DNA of 64,000 nucleotides from Chromobotia macracanthus (taxonomy: Eukaryota; Chordata; Actinopteri; Cypriniformes; Botiidae). The stretch is from assembly GCA_036877525.1 (NCBI GenBank), contig JAZGTH010000007.1, positions 2,559,501-2,623,500 of the forward strand, read 5' to 3'. Below, in pieces: positions 56,901 through 64,000 of this stretch. The position numbers were made by a program, and so were the translations under genes. The first letter of the stretch is position 1. The number at the start of each line of letters is the position of its first letter. A model generated the notes under the pieces. It was given only the letters and a program-made list of their open reading frames with translations, searched no databases and was not told where the DNA came from.

Positions 56901-59900
56901 CAGCATCTCATCAAAACTCAAAACACACACATGCACAGCAAGAACTTTCCCAGAACTCATCCTCCATTCCTCAGAGAAACTCAACGTCCAGGAACTGTTG
57001 CCCAGTTAACAATATTGGGTTGTAAGAATGTTTCCCCAGCATTTCCATTAAGTTACAAAAACATTAAAATGCAATTTCAAAAAATTATAGAAATGTTCAA
57101 AACATCAAGTTTTGTGCATGAAGTCCAGTTGCGTGAAGAAAGCGCTGTGTACCTCCAGTCGTCTTTCGAGAGGTTGGCCAGGATGTTCATCTCATCTTCC
57201 TGCATGAGCCTGTAGGCAGCACTCACATGGTGGTTCTCCAGAACTGAGCGATCGTTGTAGAGGATGGCCACTTCAGACCTGTGCAGAACCAAAGAAAGAT
57301 CAGTCACAACCCTCGGTAAGTACAGAAAAGCAATATCTACAACAGTGGATGCGTTTTCCTCAGTTGTTATCTGCTGGTATTGGGAATCAAATCAGCAGCC
57401 TTCTGATTACAAGTCCAACTCTTTAACCAGTAAGCCACAACTGCCCCTACCATGACTTTCTGTTGCATTCAGTGAAACAGACAGATATTACTCTGGAGAT
57501 TTCTATTTCATTCTCTTGTGAACTAAAGCTAAGGAGAACCATAAGATGAGGTAGAACCTCAGTGGCAGTCAGAGATCTCAGGAGTGATGGCTTCATTTTC
57601 CCTCGCACACAAGCCTCGTCCCATATAATTCCCTGATGATCAAGCTCTGCTCCAAAACAACACAACACTACAGCAGTACGAATCAAAACCCCTTCTGCCT
57701 GCGTTAGTCCATCACAAAAGCAAATAAACTCCTCTGGATAATGACGCTTGAGATGAGGGCTGCCACTGTCGAATCTGTCTGTCTGGAGGATCCATTGACA
57801 TTTATTAATGTGAATAAGATGCCCTTCCTGACAGGAACTAACACAGAACAACAACATCAGCAGAGACTGTGACGTACATTGTGCCTCTGGGGATTCATTG
57901 AACAGATGATAAATTCTTCTCCAAGCTCTGCAACAGTCAGTCATCCAGCAAACAGTCAGTCAAAACAGTAACATTTTTAGCATATATGATATATAATGTT
58001 AAAAAAAGCGTTCTGCTAATATTACTGCAAAAGCTTTAATAACTTTCAATTAACGCAGAGAGAACTTTTAGAGAATGTTACCCAAAGTTTTGAGAATGTT
58101 CCCTGTTTGCTGGGCAGAAGAACATGAATTGTTTTGTTCATACACACAAACATTCTCCTTGACTCTCATACACAGGCTTTGTTCCAAAATATAATGAGTA
58201 GCCTATGTAGGCTGCATTTTCAGGCATCAAAGATGCACATGGACACAAATGTCAGACTCCATCTCTACTGTCAGTTAAAGAAAATGCCTTCAGTGTCTGT
58301 CATGAGGGTGCATCACACACCTGGTCTGGATGTGGAAGTTATTGGTCGTTCCGGTGTGTTCAAAGTCATGGATGGCAGCAGCAAAAACCATGGCCAGTAT
58401 TTCCAGTTCAGTGAGCCAGTGCTGTGAGAGAGCAGAGCGTCAGCCATTACTCAGACAAACACAAATCATCACAGTGCATTTCAGAGCAACTGTACACAAG
58501 CTCACATGAGCTATAAACAGCTGCATGTGTTCATCTATGAGAGGCATGCGCGCAGTTTAACAGTCGCTCACCATCATCCCGCTGTGCAACATCAGATAGT
58601 GTGCTGTCTGCGTGACATCAGCAGCGTGGATGAGATTGTGATACGGGTTTCTGTGCTTACTGTAGCCCATTTCCAGAGCTTCCACAAAAGACACCAGAGA
58701 GGAAACTGGGATCTGTACAGTAAAAAAAAAATCTAATATACATTAATGAGGTCTATGCTTAAAACAAGATAAAACTGTCAAGAGACTAAGAAAAATTTAC
58801 TTTAAAATCGCCCTGTTGTCAATAATTTTATCCCCTAAAAAATCTTTGATTATCAAAACAACACATTTAAACTTTTTCTTTCTGTTTTCCTTAATGCCTT
58901 AAAATAACTCTAAACACACGATGGCTAATTACGATACACATTTGCAATGTAGAAAATGGATCACTGCAAACCGCGTTTTTAAAAACTGTGTTTAGTACAC
59001 TGCTGTTGAAAAATGAAAAACACTCAGCAATGGTGTTGGCTGATGAATTTGCACATGGTTTGTCTTAAAGCATTTTAACATGGAAATATAAACAACAATA
59101 ATAACTTTCCACCAGAGGGGAACTTTAAAATAAATTTCCTAAATTATCTTACACAACCTCGCTTTCAAAAATGTTGGAAAGCAAGACAAAAATGACTGAA
59201 TAAAAAGGGATATTCTGCAGTGTAGTACATTTTGTTTATGAAAATGGAACCAGTTAGGACCATGTACTGGTTTTTGATTCCCAGCTCTACTGAAAACACA
59301 GAATGAACTTGAGGGGAGCCTGAGGCCTTCGGTTCTCTCGCCACAGCTGATTAACAGAGCATGTTAAGGGCGACTGAATGGCGTTCTATGAGGGTTCCCT
59401 TTGCAGGGGCGTAACATCCATGTGTAATCGCGTGCAGAGCGGAGAGTCTGTATTCAAACACCGAAAATGCATTTTTATTCCAATCATGGGAGCGAGGTCT
59501 GGCTCTCTGTGCGTGAGTTTACAGTCTGTCATCACTGTGCTTGTGAAAAGGGTATGAACTGATGGAAGCTGACACAATGGTGGAAAACAAAGAAAGAACA
59601 GATGGAAAATGTCAGACAGCTCATATCAAATGTACAGCACGTAAAAATCTACTATTACAGAGAAAAAACATACATGATTAAGAATGACGCGCCCACTCTG
59701 GCCTCATAAAAGTGGTCCATTACTTTTATGAAACTTTAATGGGTTTTTCTTTTGTCATTTTGAATCTCGCTAGTCTTAGTCTTAATTCACTTCCATTATG
59801 TATTTAAAAAAATCCACATTTTGGGTTTACACAGATGACAGAAAGGTTTGGAACAACATAAGGCTAAGCAGATTTTTATTTTGGGGTATCTTTCAGTGCC

Positions 59901-60968
59901 ACGATGGGGGATCATGAGAGTGAGACAGATCCAGAGGTGAGCGATGTGTTTCATTCTCAGTTTTGCTGCGCGTCTCTCGTACCCTGAAGCGGCTGATCAG
60001 GTCGTATCTGGTGAGCAGTTCATACACCAGGAACTTCAGGGCATGTTCACTGCTGGCCTCCTGGAGCGTGAAGACATCAAATGACCATTTATCAACATCC
60101 TGAAAAGAGGAGAAGACTCATATGAAGCGATGCCACACGAAGTTAAAGGAAACAGAAGCTTTGTTATAACTGTAAACTTTACTGTAAACGTGTAAATCTT
60201 TTCACGACTGTAAAGACAATCTGTACCTTTAGAGCTGCAATTACAGATGGAGGGTAGGTCAGTCCAGCCATGTTGGATGTTTTTCTGTACATTCTGCAAA
60301 CACACACCATCATGAGTTTTTATTGCTGCATAGTCCCAGGTACCAGGAAACATTCTCAGCACATTGGCTAACGCTCTCTGAAAGTTATTAAAAAGTGTAT
60401 CGCAGTAATGTTAGCAGAACGTTTTTAACATTATATCTCATAATTATATATATGTTATATATCATAATTTAAAAAAGTAGTTAGTGGAACATTTTAAAAA
60501 CATTGCAGAATTACAAAATGTTTAAATAACCAAGCAATAGCATTAACACAATGTCAAAAAAACTATATTATTTTGATATTTTGAACATTCCTAGAACTAA
60601 TAACAAAAAAATAAATTTTTTGTTCTTAAAACCTAAAATTGTTAGCTGGGGTAGCATGTTTGTGTGTCAAGTTTACAAAGTAGGTGTGATGAGGGTGATC
60701 ATTAATCAGTAACCTGAATGACTCAATCACAAACAGAAACGTCATGGTCATGACAGCCCTACTCACAGACCAGCAGTGATTTGTTATGATGAGGAGTGTT
60801 TCACAAAGGCCTGCAGTGAAAATGAAACTCCACAGAACTGTTTAAGAGACGAGGAGGAGGTGATATTAAATGAAGGGAGAAAAAACATTTGGGATTTGGC
60901 AACAGTATTAAAGTTAGGTGTAACACATCTTGCCTCCAGTAAAGGTCTCCTTCTGTTTCCACAAAGAG

Positions 60969-61058
<90 letters not shown>

Positions 61059-63008
61059 TACTGACCGAGGAAGCCTCACAGAACTGAATTGTCCTCCGGC
61101 CTCAAATATATTCAAGTGGGAATGTCTTTAATCAGAGCAGAACACAACAATAAAACTGCCTTTTTTATCTTTAAATGAGGCTGGAAAAGCACTTAATAAC
61201 GAAACGTCACATTTTTTGCACACAATCCAGATTCCAACATAATACACTGTGATTACATTCAGCTCCAGCGTTCTTATTAAACTGGCTCTTGCTGACGCAT
61301 CTCAATAATGGAAAGTGAACAGGTGAACATATTCCCCATCATATATACCTTCATATTCTAAAGTATTAATCTCAATGTCTAAAGATAAAGATCTAATTCA
61401 TTCAGTTTTTATGACAAATTAATAGTTTAATAATAAGTGGGAGAGATAAGATTAAATAAAGCATATTTCTGAACTGAATATTTCAACTCATTTCATGAAA
61501 TATTGCTTTAAAATTACAACACCAGTGTATTTATTTTTTTAAACAATCAAAAGGCAAGTTGACCCAAAAGATTTTTTGCAAACTGAAATCCATTAATAAT
61601 TAAGACAGCACCTCCCAGCTAACAAATTTAGGTTGTACGATTGTTTCTGTAATGTTCCCATTAAGTAACAAAAACATTTTTAATTCTATTTTTAAGTTTT
61701 AAAAGGTTCCACTAACTACTTAAGCATAATGTTTAGGAGATATATGATATATAATGTTAAAAAACATTCTACTAACGTTACTGCAAAAACATTCTTGATA
61801 ACTCAAGAGAATGTTTAGGGAATCTTAGCCAGCGTTCTCAGAACGTTCCCTGTTAACTGGTCTGATATGCACTCATTATCGCACACCATCCGGCAGTCAG
61901 AGCTTCATGCTCGACAGGTGTCTATGACAATCTGAAAGAGTTGCCATGGAAATGAGGAACTCTGCCCATGTAAGAGAGAGGCTGTTAGCACGCATTACTC
62001 AGAAGTGAAGGTACATGACCATGAGAGACAGGCTGCCTTGCAAACTAAATGGACTGAGACATTCATTTTTATTTACTGGAAAAGATTATGTCAAAGCAGC
62101 GCTTAGGAATGTGTCTGTTATGTGTCGGTAATCCGGAGAGACATTTTTCCCAGTTAGCAGGAAATAAATGGGCAGGTCTGTGAAATGAGACTGTCTGTTT
62201 GGTTTAAACTCACTTAGGGGCTAAACATAAAACAAATGCATAAAAAGAATTCATTCCAAAAGCTAGCGAGCTTTCTCGCTGTCTACCACCTATACAGACA
62301 GCATCCTAACCGAAATAAAACCAGTTAAATGAGTTACTGATCTGAAGCATTCTGCATAAGCGATTACACGTGAAATCCTTACTGTGCGGGTCAATTAACT
62401 CAGAATGAACTGATTGAACAGAGTTTGACATTAGCAAAGCTAACAAGCATGAACATATTTTTATTGAACACTTTAGAGCACTGACTACAATAAAGTCTGT
62501 TTTTTATAACTGACATTGCAGAATACTTTTAGGATTGCATTAGAAAACAAGCATCTTGTAAGGCAGTGTTATTATGTTACAGAATTGATTATTTTTGTTA
62601 TGCTTTCTTTCTGTATATTATTGTGTTTGTTTTTCAACGTGCATGTTGTCTTTGTATAAAATGTTATTGACTAAGTGAGAATAAATCATAAGTATTATGC
62701 AAATTTCGTAAACAATCAACATGTGTGTTTTGTGCATATTGAAGCTGTTTGTTTTCTTCTCACATCTTAATAATGCTTAACTTGTGATTACAGTGAACAA
62801 CAGCTGGAATAAATGAGTTGAATACCGCTCAACAAAGATCCCAGCCTGAACGGCGTGGACAATACTGCGGAACCGCGGCTTCTCCTCGGGCCGTCTGCGG
62901 ACCACACCCATCTTCCTGGTGAAGGTGGAGGCCAGCCAATCACGCACCTCCATGGGCACAGAGTCTGCCTGGATATCGCTGAGCTCATCTTCAGTGTCCA
63001 GCAGGCGT
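53699..63008 (-). CDS. pde1a: pde1a: calcium/calmodulin-dependent cyclic nucleotide phosphodiesterase (5' end missing)
   Basis: PDE1A hydrolyses cAMP and cGMP when bound by calcium/calmodulin. Twelve minus-strand exons: 63008-62826, 60293-60227, 60099-59983, 58712-58572, 58421-58321, 57278-57153, 56888-56787, 56603-56483, 55801-55720, 54833-54719, 54639-54458, 53967-53699. All have GT-AG sites and consistent phase, giving 534 residues plus stop. The metal-binding and catalytic motifs are intact: YHNLIHAADVTQT, AIHDFEHTGTTNNFH, LMLHAADISHP, and the purine-binding glutamine in IAQSQIGFIDF. RRLLDTEDELSDIQADSVP is PDE1A-type. PDE1B and PDE1C are close, but sequence and neighbourhood favour PDE1A. 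The N-terminal calmodulin-binding exons lie outside the window. The C-terminal tail is longer than the human tail I recall. Confidence 0.94.
54130..54354. mobile_element. MITE, family B, decayed
   Basis: ACGACAGCTTAAATGATAAA, ATTATTATAAACTTACTGTTG, GCTGATCTGTCATGTACTTG and GTCACAGATTGCAGCT match the right two thirds of the family. It lies in the pde1a intron between exons l and k. Confidence 0.8.
54458..54639 (-). CDS. pde1a: pde1a exon k
   Basis: 182 bases. A variable stretch is followed by DYSLGSINLKRVRHLLSEII then QNNKERWKELSVQ, which matches human DYSLAAVDLKSF...QQNKERWKELAAQ. Confidence 0.93.
54719..54833 (-). CDS. pde1a: pde1a exon j
   Basis: 115 bases giving FIDFIVEPTISVLIDTTEKI then INPLIEEAVKSGGVRRS. 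It marks the end of the catalytic domain. Confidence 0.94.
55345..55545. repeat. Family D repeat relic with GGTTAGGGTTAG
   Basis: GGCTGGTCCTCACATTCTGA leads to a telomere-like AAGGGTTAGGGTTAGATTAT patch, then GTGAATGTCCTCACAAAGAT and a TG run. It is related to 19021 and 43140. Confidence 0.65.
55720..55801 (-). CDS. pde1a: pde1a exon i
   Basis: 82 bases giving GDKEAELGLPFSPLCDRKAT then MIAQSQI. The glutamine of SQIGF that grips the purine ring is present. Confidence 0.95.
56483..56603 (-). CDS. pde1a: pde1a exon h
   Basis: 121 bases giving IDKAKAMSLMLHAADISHPA then KGWKLHYRWTQALMEEFFRQ. It includes the metal-binding aspartate in HAADISHP. Confidence 0.96.
56661..56740 (+). mobile_element. 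MITE, family C, left end only
   Basis: ACCCAGCTAACAATTCTGGG, CAAGAACGTTTCCCTAATG and TTTCCATTATGCAAACAAA. It is an 80-base remnant between pde1a exons h and g. Confidence 0.75.
56787..56888 (-). CDS. pde1a: pde1a exon g
   Basis: 102 bases giving ELRTLVIEMVMSTDMSCHFQ then QIKTMRNTLQQPE. Confidence 0.95.
57001..57115 (+). mobile_element. MITE, family C, left third
   Basis: CCCAGTTAACAATATTGGGT, GTAAGAATGTTTCCCCAGC and TTTCCATTAAGTTACAAAAA. It ends about 40 bases from the donor side of pde1a exon f. Confidence 0.75.
57153..57278 (-). CDS. pde1a: pde1a exon f
   Basis: 126 bases giving SEVAILYNDRSVLENHHVSA then AYRLMQEDEMNILANLSKDD. It is nearly identical to human PDE1A. Confidence 0.96.
57362..57450 (-). 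mobile_element. Second tRNA-like SINE family, head fragment
   Basis: The minus strand reads GGGGCAGTTGTGGCTTACTG, GTTAAAGAGTTGGACTTGTA, then GATTTGATTCCCAATACC. This is a tRNA-like head with A- and B-box-like stretches. It differs from the TTCCTGTAGCTCAG SINE. No tail is seen. Confidence 0.6.
57966..58114 (+). mobile_element. MITE, family C, right half
   Basis: Begins at the ATATATGATATATAATGTT block and ends in GAATGTTCCCTGTTTGCTGGG, within the pde1a intron between exons f and e. Confidence 0.75.
58321..58421 (-). CDS. pde1a: pde1a exon e (PDE signature)
   Basis: 101 bases giving HWLTELEILAMVFAAAIHDF then EHTGTTNNFHIQT. This is the class I phosphodiesterase signature HDxxHxGxxNxF. Phe replaces the usual Tyr after HD, a mild change. 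Confidence 0.96.
58572..58712 (-). CDS. pde1a: pde1a exon d (HNxxxH metal site)
   Basis: 47 codons with VEALEMGYSKHRNPYHNLIH then AADVTQTAHYLMLHSGMM. It carries the first histidines of the metal centre. The acceptor follows a T-run then CTGTACAG. Confidence 0.95.
59983..60099 (-). CDS. pde1a: pde1a exon c
   Basis: 39 codons, DVDKWSFDVFTLQEASSEHA then LKFLVYELLTRYDLISRFR. Phase 0 at both ends. Confidence 0.95.
60227..60293 (-). CDS. pde1a: pde1a exon b
   Basis: 67 bases giving R-MYRKTSNMAGLTYPPSVIAA then LK. Human PDE1A has MYRKTYHMVGLAYPAAVIVT. Confidence 0.93.
60335..60651 (-). mobile_element. MITE, family C
   Basis: A nearly full-length reverse copy from CCCAGGTACCAGGAAACATT to ACCTAAAATTGTTAGCTGGGG, 40 bases from pde1a exon b. 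Confidence 0.88.
60976..61054. repeat. (GA)n microsatellite
   Basis: Two GA blocks separated by AAACAGAGAAA, in the pde1a intron before exon a. It yields a spurious long Arg/Glu open frame. Confidence 0.95.
61613..61860 (+). mobile_element. MITE, family C
   Basis: Ends CTCCCAGCTAACAAATTTAG and GAACGTTCCCTGTTAACTGG. It is nearly full length. Confidence 0.85.
62826..63008 (-). CDS. pde1a: pde1a exon a (first in window)
   Basis: 183 bases giving RLLDTEDELSDIQADSVP, EVRDWLASTFTRKMG and FRSIVHAVQAGIFVE. This covers the inhibitory segment and the start of the catalytic domain. It enters needing one base from the previous exon (outside the window) and leaves in phase 2. Confidence 0.95.
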
Positions 63009-64000
63009 CTGGAGAGCAAAACCATATTCACAGAGGCTATTACTTCAAAATGAAGAGGCCACAGCAGCCGTGAACAGCCTACAGTGTGACCTTTTCAAAA
63101 CCAAAACCTGATGTTAGTATGTACCATCTCGCATGAGTGTTTCAATTCCAAATTGTACTGCTTGTTGTTTGTTGCTGCGTGCAACAGAAAGGCATGTTGT
63201 TTATTTATAGTTTTTGTATTGCATTGCGGCGTCCAGTGTTCATCTCACATCTAAAACATTTCTTTAGAAATAGCGTGTTCAGCACAGAAGAATGCAGGCA
63301 GCCAACAGCCACTAACGAAATAAAATAATAAAATAATAATAATAACAATAAAAAATCATTTTTAATTGATTTCCAACACTATTACTGGATAATTTCCTGT
63401 TTTAAAACGTCAACTGTAAATATTGTGTAAAATAAGCTTTTCATTAATTTCAGCAATTCTGTGCACATTTCTGTTGTTTCTGTTCATAAATTGTTTTAAA
63501 TACTGTATAGGCATATTGTTTTCATTTCAGCCATTAGCCACACTGCTTTTTAAATATCAGCATCATTTATTAATAAACCTACCATCTCTGGTTCAGTATG
63601 TGGTTGACCTATATCAGCTAACCACTACTAAGGGAGTTGCTACATAGGGATGATACCCACAGAGTGTTTTTTGCTTTAAGCCTTCAGGTCAGACACAGTG
63701 TGGGATTTCTGACCTTCATTGAGCTCTTCCTGACCGTAAGGCCTGAAAGTAAATCCAGTCAGGACTTACTCCAATGCTACACCACACGAATCACAGAAAA
63801 CTGCTAGACAAGATCAGTGAGCGTCATCAGCAGCTTGCCTTCAGATATGTGTGCTGGAGGAAGGTACTATGAATGAAATATGCGAAACAGATGCAAATCT
63901 GAGTTTAACAGCAAAAACATTACGTTTTGTGGTCATATTGTATGACTTTGTGTACTATATAACTGTGCTTAAATTGTGCAAAATGTACGTACTCCTTGCT
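63009..64000 (-). other. pde1a: pde1a intron upstream of exon a
   Basis: No exon with the PDE1 calmodulin-binding or N-terminal signature is seen on the minus strand here. The stretch is AT-rich with an AAT-rich run at 63319-63350. The 5' exons and promoters of pde1a must lie to the right of the window. Confidence 0.5.

Noticed and set aside
60776..61115. Open frames of about 104 codons on both strands rich in Arg/Glu or Leu/Ser
   Set aside because: They are driven by the GA microsatellite at 60976-61054 inside a pde1a intron.
53699..63008. Assignment of the phosphodiesterase as PDE1C or PDE1B
   Set aside because: Some blocks (MYRKTSNMAGLTYPP, SLVSFVEALE) resemble PDE1C. The TEDELSDIQADSVP, LHYRWTQALMEEFF and C-terminal NNKERWKELSVQ blocks and the location beside ppp1r1c and itprid2 point to PDE1A.

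Overview
This window is vertebrate nuclear DNA, most likely from a cyprinid (carp or minnow type) ray-finned fish. Its genes are split into many short exons with GT-AG introns and CpG-rich promoters. The DNA between exons is full of short inverted-repeat transposons, tRNA-derived SINEs and microsatellites typical of cyprinids. Four genes can be read, in the order neurod1 (-), itprid2 (+), ppp1r1c (+), pde1a (-). This is the order known on human chromosome 2q31-q32 (NEUROD1, ITPRID2/SSFA2, PPP1R1C, PDE1A), so the block is conserved synteny. The species itself cannot be fixed from the sequence.

Layout. Positions 1-79 hold the first 23 codons of neurod1 on the minus strand. Its intron, a short noncoding exon 1 and a TATA/E-box promoter follow, up to about 1.26 kb. 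From 1.3 to 5.7 kb the DNA is intergenic. It holds a 1.2 kb fold-back structure with two nearly identical 175-base inverted arms, an E-box-rich candidate enhancer between the arms, and long ATCT/GTCT microsatellites. itprid2 probably starts with a noncoding exon ending at 5911. Its 17 coding exons run from 15260 to 33624 and encode about 1370 residues. Its largest exon is one base out of frame near its 3' end. ppp1r1c starts in a GC-rich island with a minisatellite (37.0-37.5 kb), codes from 37531 to 50710, and has three optional exons that predict alternative C termini. pde1a runs on the minus strand from 63008 down to its stop at 53699. Its 12 exons here give the whole catalytic domain and C-terminal tail; the N-terminal calmodulin-binding exons lie beyond the right edge.

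How the genes relate. NEUROD1 is a neuronal and endocrine transcription factor. The other three act at the crossing of calcium and cyclic-nucleotide signalling. ITPRID2 binds IP3 receptors and links them to actin, PPP1R1C is a PKA-controlled inhibitor of protein phosphatase 1, and PDE1A is the calcium/calmodulin-stimulated cyclic nucleotide phosphodiesterase. ppp1r1c and pde1a converge tail to tail, with about 1 kb between their predicted poly(A) sites.

The repeat load is uneven. One MITE family (ends CCCAGCTAACA / TGTTAGCTGGG) has a dozen copies, ten of them between 41.7 and 61.9 kb. No prokaryotic features, CRISPR arrays or bona fide RNA genes were seen. Protein identifications rest on reading exon translations against remembered family sequences. 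No database search was run.
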